The notes beneath the pieces were generated by a model. That model did not search any database and had not been told where the DNA came from. It saw nothing but the letters and a program-made list of their open reading frames with translations. 12,029 nucleotides of DNA from DATGFK01 sp040007395 (GTDB taxonomy: Bacteria; Chloroflexota; Anaerolineae; Aggregatilineales; UBA2796): assembly GCA_040007395.1 (NCBI GenBank), contig JBDTVG010000040.1:1-12029 (forward strand), in the 5' to 3' direction. The position numbers and the translations under genes are program-made. Shown in pieces: positions 1 through 7,462 of this stretch (within the stretch, counting starts at the first letter, position 1; each line of letters opens with the position of its first letter).

Positions 1-22
1 AATAGAATTATTAAGACTCCGA

Positions 23-1174
23 TTACTCTGGAAGAATGGCACAGGCAAAAGAAATAAAGGTCAGCCCTTGAGCAATAATGATACACAGCGAAATAAGCTG
101 CTCGACGATGGCAAACCACACTAAAGGAACCGATTGGAACAGGCGGGCCACCGCTGAAAAGCCGCCATTGGTTGCTTGCTGCATCACTTTAATCTGATTA
201 TCCACCTGATCGGCTAGACTGAGGCAGGTAGGGCATTCGGTATCCCCAATACGCCAGGTCTCTGGCGCAGCCAACGCATCGAAATATCCACCTTCCAAAT
301 ACCAAGAGCGTGGCATAGTAGCCGGAATGCTGCCGCCCATGCACTGTTTACCGTTTTTCAAGACATCAAAGCCATCGGCGGTCAAATAGGCCATTGCAAT
401 ATCTGCACCGCCCAGTTTGGCGGAAGGGCTGTAGGCACTAAAGTTATTACAGGGAGTGGGCATGTGTGTGTCTGACGAGCTATCATCAGCCGCCATTTTT
501 CCGAAAGGATTATTCGGGCCGCTCGATGGGCTGCCATTGATAGTGCTCAAGGCCGCTGCATAGAAAACCCCATTCAGGGCTTGGCTCAAGTTACGCATCG
601 AGGCGTAGAGAGACGTGCCCGTCGAAAAGAAGAAAGCTCCAGCAATCCACCACAAGATCATATTGCGTGGACTGACAACGTTGAGTTTGACAAGGGCTGC
701 CAATACATACGAGATCCCCAGCAGCACCATCGCCACGAAGAAGAAAATGCCAACAATCGGCTTGAACGTCTGTCCAGTCATCGAGATCATTGGCTGAAAG
801 AAATGCGAGATGATCCAGTCCGCCAGCACTTCTATCTGGACACCAACCGTGATCAGTGCTTTGGCGATAGACCACATAATCTGTGCAGCCGTCAGAGCGA
901 AGCTGTACAGAACCCCATAGAGACCGGCATAGGCAGTGAAACGTGCCCACTGTTGCAGCGGCGTGATGATCGTGGTCGCTACATTTTGGATAACTTGTCC
1001 CAATTCACACAGGAGGTCACCATGACAATCCACCGGACCCGGACCCTCGGCATGAACAGGTAAAGTACCAAGCGGAGAAAAGATCATCATGAGTACCAGA
1101 AGTATCAAGACAATCCTCAATAGGCATCGTTTGCGTCGAACCAGCATAGATAACATGGATTTCACTCGCCTCAT
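23..1174 (-). CDS. VirB6/TrbL-like polytopic T4SS membrane protein, possibly C-terminally frameshifted
   Basis: This 383-residue protein looks like the multi-pass VirB6/TrbL channel component of a type IV secretion system. It has a basic N-terminus, a hydrophobic segment (about 19-36) and a likely signal-peptidase site after VHA (residue 42). Membrane segments follow at roughly 82-112, 138-163 and 171-190. A large polar loop of about 150 residues (about 195-345) carries four cysteines (C242, C278, C314, C317, the last two as CPTC), and a final hydrophobic segment spans about 349-379. Its ATG overlaps the TGA of the upstream gene (ATGA, 1171-1174), implying translational coupling. Met7 (1156) is an alternative start with a GAGG upstream. 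The frame ends abruptly after the last helix with LPE-stop, while another frame stays open to the window edge (PFFQSNRSL...), so the natural C-terminus may be longer. The call rests on topology and operon context; sequence identity to named TrbL proteins was not tested. Confidence 0.6.
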   Translation of the reverse strand: MRRVKSMLSMLVRRKRCLLRIVLILLVLMMIFSPLGTLPVHAEGPGPVDCHGDLLCELGQVIQNVATTIITPLQQWARFTAYAGLYGVLYSFALTAAQIMWSIAKALITVGVQIEVLADWIISHFFQPMISMTGQTFKPIVGIFFFVAMVLLGISYVLAALVKLNVVSPRNMILWWIAGAFFFSTGTSLYASMRNLSQALNGVFYAAALSTINGSPSSGPNNPFGKMAADDSSSDTHMPTPCNNFSAYSPSAKLGGADIAMAYLTADGFDVLKNGKQCMGGSIPATMPRSWYLEGGYFDALAAPETWRIGDTECPTCLSLADQVDNQIKVMQQATNGGFSAVARLFQSVPLVWFAIVEQLISLCIIIAQGLTFISFACAILPE

Positions 1175-2250
1175 GGATATTGAATTTCACCCCTGCAAAT
1201 AGGATTTAATTGATTGACCCATTCAATGACCTTGATGCCGCCGGGGGTGAATGTGGCATAGCCCGCTTCACCGTCACGGTGTGGATTGAGTGCCAGCGCG
1301 ACTTTTACAGGCTTGAAGGTCATGGGAATCCAAGCAGCCACAGTCACCGTTATAGTTTCGCCAGGACGAACCGCTTTAGGGCTATAGGCTTGTTCAGTAA
1401 TGCCCAGGAAAGTAGCGGCCTGATGTGACGGCGGCCAAACGCCACGCACGGTTTGACCCAACTGTTCTACTTCACTGATATACATATAGCCTGCGCCCAG
1501 AAAGTCATATTCGGTCGTGCCTACATTGGTAATCTGAATCGTCCACGCAGCAGCCGTGAAGAGTGGAATAAAAAAATTGCCCGAAGTCATCGGATAGTGC
1601 AGTCGAAGCCGCAACTGCACGGGTGGGGTGAAGTTGTAAACGGGATCTTCAGCGTAAAAAGCGGTAGGAGCTACCATCTCAAACAGAGTGGGTGTGGGAT
1701 AAGGTGTGTAAGTGGACTGTGGTGTGGGATAAATCGGACTGGCCAGACAGCAAGGTGGTGAGACCGGCACACTGCTAACTATCGATGTATAACGTGATAC
1801 GTTAAACTGCTGCGTTCCCCAGTTGCTAGAGACATTTATCGTCGCGTTGAAAACATCGGTGGGGATGAATACCGGATAGTCGCTGGTTATCCCTGCATAA
1901 TTTCCTGTTGAGGCGAGGGTTGTACTGCTTCCCAACCAAGCGGAGCCTGTCTGTGTGGTTCCAGAGACGCCCACTTGGACAGTTCCTACATTCTGAGCCA
2001 GAAACTGAAGCCTAACGAAACTACGAGCCGGATCGACATAGCTATAATCCAGATTCGCCGCAAAGCTGGGCGGATACGTAGGTGGATTGGGCGGCGGCAA
2101 GCTGTCAGTAGGTCTAGGAGTAGCCGATGGGCAAATGTATTTGGGAATGCCTTGAATAGCCATATTGGCAGCATTGCCTTCGCAAGCCAGAATGCCTACC
2201 ACTGAAAGGCAGAGGACAACCATCACAGCCCAAAAGGTTCGAGTAGACAT
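1171..2250 (-). CDS. Probable lipoprotein with two beta-rich domains, T4SS-associated, unknown function
   Basis: A 359-residue exported protein that I do not recognise. Residues 7-22 form a hydrophobic signal sequence ending in GILAC, a near-consensus lipobox with Cys23 as the possible lipidated residue (Leu at -2 is not ideal). A Cys- and Pro-rich spacer (about 40-62) leads to a first beta-rich region (about 65-160), with an N-V-G-T-V-Q-V-G pattern typical of Ig-like or CARDB-like sandwiches. A Pro/Thr/Tyr linker (about 165-190, including Cys167-Cys168) leads to a second beta-rich region (about 205-350), with a similar T-N-V-G-T motif near 241-245 and a R-P-G-E-T-I motif near 295-300. The stop overlaps the VirB6-like start by four bases. 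A purine-rich AGGGGGAAA stretch precedes the ATG. Expected location is the outer face of the cytoplasmic membrane. A surface or structural role in the transfer apparatus is inferred from position only. Confidence 0.75.
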   Translation of the reverse strand: MSTRTFWAVMVVLCLSVVGILACEGNAANMAIQGIPKYICPSATPRPTDSLPPPNPPTYPPSFAANLDYSYVDPARSFVRLQFLAQNVGTVQVGVSGTTQTGSAWLGSSTTLASTGNYAGITSDYPVFIPTDVFNATINVSSNWGTQQFNVSRYTSIVSSVPVSPPCCLASPIYPTPQSTYTPYPTPTLFEMVAPTAFYAEDPVYNFTPPVQLRLRLHYPMTSGNFFIPLFTAAAWTIQITNVGTTEYDFLGAGYMYISEVEQLGQTVRGVWPPSHQAATFLGITEQAYSPKAVRPGETITVTVAAWIPMTFKPVKVALALNPHRDGEAGYATFTPGGIKVIEWVNQLNPICRGEIQYP

Positions 2251-2262
2251 CGCTATTTCCCC

Positions 2263-2784
2263 CTATTGACCGACAGGCGTAGCGGACAGTTCAGCCTCGG
2301 CGGTTAACGTGGCGAAAATACGCCTCGACTCGTCGGCAATCGCAGTTCGGGTGGCCCATATTTTCTGGCGTTCCGCCGCTCCTTTCGTCCGATTCATGAT
2401 AATTTCAGTCGTCACGGTCAACTCGTACACATCTGCACCCAATGGTGCATTGCCGGGAGTGGCGGTCATAAAAGGCGGTACTTGGGTAGGTTGAGCCGTA
2501 ACGGCAATTGAACTGTCTTGGGAAGTGTCGTCAGGAGTCAACTGTGCCAATGTACTCGTAGCAGGTATCTCAAGCGTGACCCCTATCTCAGCGCCACCCG
2601 TGACAGCGGGAGCGTTCGGAGTGAGGGTTACTTTTAAGGGGTGGGCTGTGACCGCCTGATGCAGGTCCACGTTTGTCTGGCTTTGCGTAAAGAACATTGA
2701 ACCGATAAGGAGAATGATAAAGGCACTCAAGCCACACAGTACTGTCATGCCTAAACAGGAGCCGCCGAATAAAAACCGTTTCAT
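2263..2784 (-). CDS. Small membrane-anchored protein with extracytoplasmic stalk, unknown function
   Basis: A 173-residue protein anchored by one N-terminal helix (about 10-32) after a short basic start (MKRF). The exterior part is Thr/Pro/Ala-rich (about 45-115). It is followed by a short segment with beta pattern (VYELTVTTEII, about 119-129) and an Ala/Arg/Glu-rich amphipathic helix (about 135-167). No known domain is recognised. I chose the ATG at 2784 because a strong AGGAGAAAGGA ribosome-binding stretch (about 2794-2804) lies 9 bases upstream. A GTG at 2814 would add ten residues and overlap the previous gene's TGA by four bases, but it has no visible ribosome-binding site. It lies 12 bases upstream of the lipoprotein-like gene and shares both an N-terminal MKRFL start and a TSTLA stalk peptide with the preceding gene product, so it probably belongs to the same surface module. 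Confidence 0.72.
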   Translation of the reverse strand: MKRFLFGGSCLGMTVLCGLSAFIILLIGSMFFTQSQTNVDLHQAVTAHPLKVTLTPNAPAVTGGAEIGVTLEIPATSTLAQLTPDDTSQDSSIAVTAQPTQVPPFMTATPGNAPLGADVYELTVTTEIIMNRTKGAAERQKIWATRTAIADESRRIFATLTAEAELSATPVGQ

Positions 2785-2793
2785 GAACGAAGA

Positions 2794-2804
2794 TCCTTTC
2801 TCCT
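2794..2804 (-). promoter_or_regulatory. Ribosome-binding site deciding the start of the 173-aa membrane protein
   Basis: AGGAGAAAGGA on the minus strand lies 9 bases before the ATG at 2784. The in-frame GTG at 2814 has only TCTGATTCC just before it, so the ATG is the better start. The site lies inside the reading frame that the GTG start would create. Confidence 0.6.
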
Positions 2805-2810
2805 GATAAT

Positions 2811-4046
2811 TCACGGAATCAGACCGGGCTGATTAGCGGGAGGCAGCAGCAGCGTAATCCGTAGGCTGTTACTGCGGGCAGGGACCTCCCAAAACTTATT
2901 CAGATAAGGCACCACCAGCCGGAGCGGTGAATTCCCTGTTGCTTCGAGATGCACATACCCTTCTTGGTTGGTGTAGCTGGTCGTGACGACCTGATTGGTA
3001 TCTACCGTAATCAGGCGAACAGCAATGCCCTGCACGCCTTCATTGGTGTCAGCGGCTTTGTTATTATTTTTGTCATAAGCAATGGTCAAACTAACCGCCG
3101 TAATAGCAGGAGGTAAGTCAGTGGGGGTGGGCAAGAGGGCGGGCGGGGCCGCCACAAGTTCTATTTTTTGTGCTGCTGCTGGACTGGGAGTCAAGGTCGG
3201 CGTTAGAAATACTGGTGGGGCATTAGTCGGGGCAGGCCCATTCAGGTACACCTCAATGCCATCCACCGCAATGAATAAGCCACCGCTAGCCGGATTCTTC
3301 TGGGCCAGACTGACGATTTCCAGTGTGTGCCAGCCATTGGACAGGGCAAAGGTATCGGTTGTGGTGAAATCGCCATCAGCGCCTTGCCCCGTTTTGGGGT
3401 AGTAGCTATCGATAGTCGTGACGACTTTATCATCGATACGCACTTGAAACACACCATAATTGAAATATTTCACATAACGCAGCCGCACCGCCGCCCCTAG
3501 GAAACGAAATGTGAGGCGTGCTTTCGGGTCACCGCTGTAGTAGTACCGTCGGTTGATGGAATGCCAACTTTCCGCGAATAAGGCCCACTGTCCCTCGTAC
3601 TTAATCTGGGGATCTTGCACAGCGTACTCATACCAGCCGATAAGCGGTGCATCACCAGCGGGAACGGCAGCGAGCTTCACAGGTGGCGTGGGGATGTGGA
3701 GCGTCGGCAGTGCCGTAGGAGTAGCAATCCATTTGTCATCCAGCACCACAGGTTGCAGGGTGACATCGGCATTCACGGCAATTATCTTGAGTACTAAGGT
3801 CGCCAATGTACTCGTGGGTGATGGTGTATGCGTGGGTGTACTGGTCGAAGTTGTGGTCGGTAACAGTGTGTTGGTGGGGATTATCGTCGGCGTAGCTGTA
3901 TGAGTAGCGGTCGCACTGGGCAACACGGCCAGCGTCGGTAAGGCCACTATAGAAGTGGCTCGATTACGCAGTAGGAAGAACAGTATCCCAAGTAGTACTA
4001 TGCCCAAAAGCAGCAGAGCCAATAGAAAAGGTAGAAATCGCTTCAT
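2811..4046 (-). CDS. Membrane-anchored stalk protein with carbohydrate-binding-like and SdrD-B-like domains
   Basis: A 411-residue protein with an N-terminal membrane helix (about 4-26, after MKR). A long Thr/Pro/Ser stalk follows (about 37-82, many TPT/TST units, with a second stretch at 108-125). Residues about 135-270 look like a jelly-roll or galactose-binding-type sandwich: strand-rich, with aromatics such as YYYSGDP, RYVKYFNYGVFQVRIDD and GWHTLEIV, the style of a carbohydrate-binding module. A second Pro/Thr linker (about 271-312) leads to a C-terminal domain (about 315-400) resembling SdrD-B/Cna-B modules. That domain opens with a DxNxNxxxDxxE calcium-loop pattern (D325, N327, N329, D333, E336). 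It is probably displayed outside the cell and could bind envelope sugars or recipient cells. The ATG has AGGA seven bases upstream, and the gene starts 13 bases after the acidic protein's stop. Domain names come from pattern recognition, not profile searches. Confidence 0.75.
   Translation of the reverse strand: MKRFLPFLLALLLLGIVLLGILFFLLRNRATSIVALPTLAVLPSATATHTATPTIIPTNTLLPTTTSTSTPTHTPSPTSTLATLVLKIIAVNADVTLQPVVLDDKWIATPTALPTLHIPTPPVKLAAVPAGDAPLIGWYEYAVQDPQIKYEGQWALFAESWHSINRRYYYSGDPKARLTFRFLGAAVRLRYVKYFNYGVFQVRIDDKVVTTIDSYYPKTGQGADGDFTTTDTFALSNGWHTLEIVSLAQKNPASGGLFIAVDGIEVYLNGPAPTNAPPVFLTPTLTPSPAAAQKIELVAAPPALLPTPTDLPPAITAVSLTIAYDKNNNKAADTNEGVQGIAVRLITVDTNQVVTTSYTNQEGYVHLEATGNSPLRLVVPYLNKFWEVPARSNSLRITLLLPPANQPGLIP
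3804..3914 (-). repeat. Low-complexity Thr/Pro/Ser stalk coding repeat
   Basis: This stretch encodes residues 45-81 of the anchored stalk protein, an imperfect run of ATPT, TSTSTPT and SPTST units. Such degenerate stalks are common in secreted proteins of Chloroflexota and act as flexible or glycosylated spacers between a membrane anchor and exposed domains. The nucleotide repeat is irregular, so it is a protein-level low-complexity region, not a clean tandem array. Confidence 0.6.
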
Positions 4047-4059
4047 GTGCTATTCCTGA

Positions 4060-5367
4060 CTACATCCCGCCAATCTCGAAACCGTGCGTAAGATTTGGTT
4101 CAGCTTGGATAGGTTCTGCTTCTTCCATAGCCATCTGAGCTATATCAGCGATGGACATCGGTTCCAAGCTGATCTGCGCCTCGATTTGGTCCATTGCTTC
4201 AAGCGCTCCCTCAAGACCATGTTCGTTGAGCGCCGTATTTACCGTTGACCAATCTTGGTAGGCAGCATCGTAACTGCCCGATGTGCCAATGGGAACTACA
4301 CAGGCCTTTTGACCTGCTCCTTCTGGATCAGGGCTTAGTTCGATAAGGGTTGCCTGACAACCAGCGGAATCATCGCTGAAATCTGTCTGGAAAATACTGG
4401 TGAGATAGCGTTGGCCTGTCTCCTCGTCCAAATAACTGTCGCTCTGCAAGTTAAAATCATCAGGCGGTTGTAGGCCAGTTTCCATGAGGGCTTCAATGGC
4501 TTGCTGCTGTTCAACTGTCTCATAATCACGGAGCGCTTGTTGTTGTTCAGCATTAGCTATCGCAATGGCACCAGTGGCAAGCTGATCCATATTGGCATGG
4601 GGCGGCGGGACGTCTTGAGTCGTATCGAGTTCTACATGTTTCCAGTAAAGCTCTAGATCCTCTGGTGTTGCCTCGCGCCAAGTTGTCCCCAGACCTAATT
4701 CGCTGGCGACCATTTCCCCTAAGGCCGCTACCGTGTAATCAGGGACACTACCATCCAGCACTGCCTCTTGCAGCTTGAAGTAGTCCTGTTCAGCCCAAGC
4801 TTGGTCGGTATAATGACCAATGTCCAGCACTTTGCCGGAAATCGCACCGTCGGTATCTTGATAAATTTCAATGCTCTGAAGGGTGTGACCGACGGGATTA
4901 CCTTCGGCATCTAGGGCATCTTTGCCGACAAAACGGGCATCATAGAGTCCCAGGTCATTGGCTCGTTCCATGAGATCCTGTCTGGATGGTGCTTCAGGAG
5001 TGAGTTCTGGGTCAGCCGCTAATTCGGCGCTTAACCCTTCAAGTTCCTCACGCAGTTGATCCTCTATAAAAGATCGCTCGATGGTATTTTCATTGGCCTC
5101 ATTAAGTGCTAGCTGTCGCTCAACGGCTGCCAATTGAGCCTGAATGTCCACATCGGTATCTGGCTGAGGTAGGTTGACTGGCGCTGTCTCCACCGAAAGT
5201 GGGGTCAGCATATTCACGGGAAATTCCCAGTCCAGCGGCGGCTCATCGTTGAATTCGTCAGGCGGCTCGATAGTGGTGTAATCTACTGTTGGCCAGTCCG
5301 GCTCTTCAGGTATTTCGGTATTGTCAACGGCAGGCTCTTCATCAAGCCAAGCGGGATAGTTGCTCAT
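4060..5367 (-). CDS. Highly acidic soluble protein of unknown function in the T4SS operon
   Basis: I do not recognise this 435-residue protein. It has no signal peptide or membrane segment and is extremely rich in Asp and Glu. Residues 1-72 are acidic and Pro-rich and probably disordered. Residues about 73-118 and 260-295 are Gln/Glu/Ala/Leu-rich and likely helical or coiled coil. The middle (about 130-245) looks folded: GLYDARFVGKDALDAEGNPVGHT and a following strand-rich IEIYQDTDGAISGKVLDIGHY region. A second folded stretch (about 300-400) contains its only two cysteines (C337, C356). The ATG overlaps the topA stop codon by four bases (5364-5367), so it is probably translated with TopA. The charge suggests a cytosolic partner for a basic protein or a DNA mimic, but that is speculation. 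Similarity to relaxase, primase or antirestriction families was considered and not found by eye. Confidence 0.8.
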   Translation of the reverse strand: MSNYPAWLDEEPAVDNTEIPEEPDWPTVDYTTIEPPDEFNDEPPLDWEFPVNMLTPLSVETAPVNLPQPDTDVDIQAQLAAVERQLALNEANENTIERSFIEDQLREELEGLSAELAADPELTPEAPSRQDLMERANDLGLYDARFVGKDALDAEGNPVGHTLQSIEIYQDTDGAISGKVLDIGHYTDQAWAEQDYFKLQEAVLDGSVPDYTVAALGEMVASELGLGTTWREATPEDLELYWKHVELDTTQDVPPPHANMDQLATGAIAIANAEQQQALRDYETVEQQQAIEALMETGLQPPDDFNLQSDSYLDEETGQRYLTSIFQTDFSDDSAGCQATLIELSPDPEGAGQKACVVPIGTSGSYDAAYQDWSTVNTALNEHGLEGALEAMDQIEAQISLEPMSIADIAQMAMEEAEPIQAEPNLTHGFEIGGM

Positions 5368-7253
5368 GCGTGAACCTTACCTTTCTTGGCAGGGCGAAAT
5401 CGGACGGGCGGCACAGTCCCGGTACATTTGGGATAATTGCTGCACCCAGCAAATGTCCCTTTGGCACTGTGTCGTTCCACGAGATCGCCACCACACTTGG
5501 GGCATTTTCCAAGTACTTTAGGGAGCCTGAGTGGGTCACTTGGGGAAGGGCCGAGGGCGGTGATTTCTGTGAGCATGGCTTGGAATGCTTTTGAGAACTT
5601 TTCTGCCCAGAAAGCCTGTACAACGCTGAGGCGATCTGTTTTCCCGGCAGCGACCCGATCTAGGTCGCTTTCGAGCGAGGCGGTGTAGTCATAATCAAAC
5701 ACGATGGGAAACCGCTGCACGAGAAAATCGAGCAGGGCTATCCCCGTTGCAGTCGGCACCAGACGCTTCTTGTTGAGCTGCACATAGCCCTTTTCTTTAA
5801 TGACTTTGACCATGCTCGCGTAGGTAGAAGGGCGACCCAAGCCACGCTGCTCAAGGGCGTGAACCAGGGACGCTTCTGTATAGCGGGCGGGCGCTTGCGT
5901 GGTATATTCCAGGGGCTCCCAACCGCCGAAGACCAGAGGCAATGCTGCCGAAAGGCGTGGCAAAGCGGTATCCTGTTCAGCCACTTCACCATCATCCAAC
6001 GCTTCCTCATAGAGCTTTAAGAAGCCCTCGAAAACGAGGGTACGGCCTTTCGCTTCGAATTCAAGGGGATACGGTTGTCCCAGAGGTTCGCCACAATGAA
6101 TAACTGCCCGTATCTGTGAATAGCTGGCATCGGCCATTTGTGAAGCTACGAAACGCTTCCAGATCAGGTCGTAGAGCTTGGCGCTGTCACCGTCGGGCAA
6201 TTCACTGGACAGGCGGTTTATTCGGGTCGGCCGGATAGCTTCGTGAGCCTCTTGAGCGTTCCGGGCCTGAGTGAGATAGACCTGCGGCAAGGCTGGAATA
6301 GACGCTTGCCCAAAATTGACAGCAATGTAGTCAAGAGCTTCCGCTTGCGCTTCTGGAGCGACTGAGACGGAGTCAGTGCGTAGATAAGTGATATAGCCTG
6401 CTTCATACAGCGCCTGCGTGGTAGCCATCGTCTGTTCCGGTGCTAGTCCCAGCGCTTTACTGGCTGCTTGTTGCAAACTACTGGTGGTGAAAGGAGGTAG
6501 CGGACGGCGGCCTTTTTCTTCCCACTCCACTCGGTCAATCCAGAATAGTTTCCCCGTCAGGCCACCTATCAGTTTATCCACTTGAGCTTGTTGATTGAGC
6601 GCTGCTTTTTTGCCTTGCAGCGTGATTAAGCGAGCCGTGAAGTCCTGATTGCCCGTATTAAGCCGTACATCCAGTGTCCAATAGGCACTCGGAACAAACG
6701 CGTTAAGCTCACGTTCCCGATCTACTACCAAACGCAGGCATACGCTTTGTACCCGTCCCGCGGAGACACGCTGATGCATGATTTTGCAAGCCAGCGGAGA
6801 AATCAGATACCCGACCAACCGATCTACTACACGGCGGGTTTGTTGCGCTTCAATCAGATCTATATCCAACTGGCGCGGTGCAGTGATCGCTTCACGGATT
6901 GCCTTTTCGGTGATAGACGTAAAGGTGATGCGGTGAACCGCTTTTCCTTTGACTTCTGTTTTAAGTAGCTGCATAAGATGCCAGGCAATCGCCTCGCCTT
7001 CGCGGTCTGGATCGGTGGCTAGATAGACAGCATCAGCCGCTTTGACGGCCTTTTTTAGACGATTGAGCAGCGTGTTTCGGGACTTGAGGACACAGTACTG
7101 GGGCGTAAATCGATTGGCAAGATCGATGCCCAAGCTGTCATCTGGCAGATCTCGCACATGACCGCCCGACGCTTCAACGATCCAGCCTTCGCCTAGAAAA
7201 CTAGCGATCTTCTTGATTTTGCCGGGGCTTTCGACAATGAGTACATTAGACAT
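5364..7253 (-). CDS. topA: Type IA DNA topoisomerase (TopA-like), conjugation-operon version
   Basis: A 629-residue type IA topoisomerase, which relaxes negatively supercoiled DNA by transient single-strand cleavage through a 5'-phosphotyrosine. The TOPRIM domain comes first, with LIVESPGK (Glu8) and the metal-binding DPDREGEA (D81, D83, E85). QRVSAGRVQS (about 161-170) is a conserved DNA-binding motif. The active-site block is AGYITYLRTDS with catalytic Tyr290, and EAHEAIRPT (about 335-343) and GLGRPSTYAS (about 471-480) follow. The C-terminus has a single four-Cys zinc ribbon (C584, C587, C604, C610) and a short basic tail. Typical chromosomal TopA enzymes are longer, with several C-terminal zinc or repeat domains, so this compact form fits a mobile-element copy. 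AAGGAG seven bases before the ATG is a strong ribosome-binding site, inside the end of the preceding small gene. Position between T4SS genes suggests it handles DNA topology during transfer. Confidence 0.96.
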   Translation of the reverse strand: MSNVLIVESPGKIKKIASFLGEGWIVEASGGHVRDLPDDSLGIDLANRFTPQYCVLKSRNTLLNRLKKAVKAADAVYLATDPDREGEAIAWHLMQLLKTEVKGKAVHRITFTSITEKAIREAITAPRQLDIDLIEAQQTRRVVDRLVGYLISPLACKIMHQRVSAGRVQSVCLRLVVDRERELNAFVPSAYWTLDVRLNTGNQDFTARLITLQGKKAALNQQAQVDKLIGGLTGKLFWIDRVEWEEKGRRPLPPFTTSSLQQAASKALGLAPEQTMATTQALYEAGYITYLRTDSVSVAPEAQAEALDYIAVNFGQASIPALPQVYLTQARNAQEAHEAIRPTRINRLSSELPDGDSAKLYDLIWKRFVASQMADASYSQIRAVIHCGEPLGQPYPLEFEAKGRTLVFEGFLKLYEEALDDGEVAEQDTALPRLSAALPLVFGGWEPLEYTTQAPARYTEASLVHALEQRGLGRPSTYASMVKVIKEKGYVQLNKKRLVPTATGIALLDFLVQRFPIVFDYDYTASLESDLDRVAAGKTDRLSVVQAFWAEKFSKAFQAMLTEITALGPSPSDPLRLPKVLGKCPKCGGDLVERHSAKGTFAGCSNYPKCTGTVPPVRFRPAKKGKVHA

Positions 7254-7256
7254 GAT

Positions 7257-7448
7257 TTACTCCTTAGGCTCTGGTTGAGGTATCGTTAAATCAGGTAGCT
7301 CTACTTTTTCGGTTTCGATAGGCGCGAGATGGCTCTGTAACTCCTTTTCGCGCAGGACCAACAGCACCGGCCATTCACGATAAGTATTCAAGGCGGACTC
7401 TTCGGCCTGCCGCATTGGGTGTTCAGTAGACGATTCTTTTTTTGACAT
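7257..7448 (-). CDS. Small unknown protein (63 aa) between virB4 and topA
   Basis: A 63-residue protein with no recognised domain. It has a polar, charged N-terminus, a short hydrophobic patch in the middle (WPVLLVLREKEL, about 26-37, too short and charged for a membrane helix) and an acidic Pro-rich tail. It is believable as a gene because an excellent GAGGAGG ribosome-binding site lies 7-8 bases before the ATG, and it fits exactly between the virB4 stop (14 bases upstream) and the topA start (3 bases downstream), leaving no slack. It may be a small adaptor or regulatory subunit of either neighbour; there is no direct evidence for this. Confidence 0.65.
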   Translation of the reverse strand: MSKKESSTEHPMRQAEESALNTYREWPVLLVLREKELQSHLAPIETEKVELPDLTIPQPEPKE

Positions 7449-7462
7449 GCAATTGCCTCCTC

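Noticed and set aside
581..1063. 160-codon plus-strand open frame opposite the VirB6-like gene
   Set aside because: Charged, low-plausibility product antisense to a convincing membrane protein, with no fitting ribosome-binding site or neighbours.
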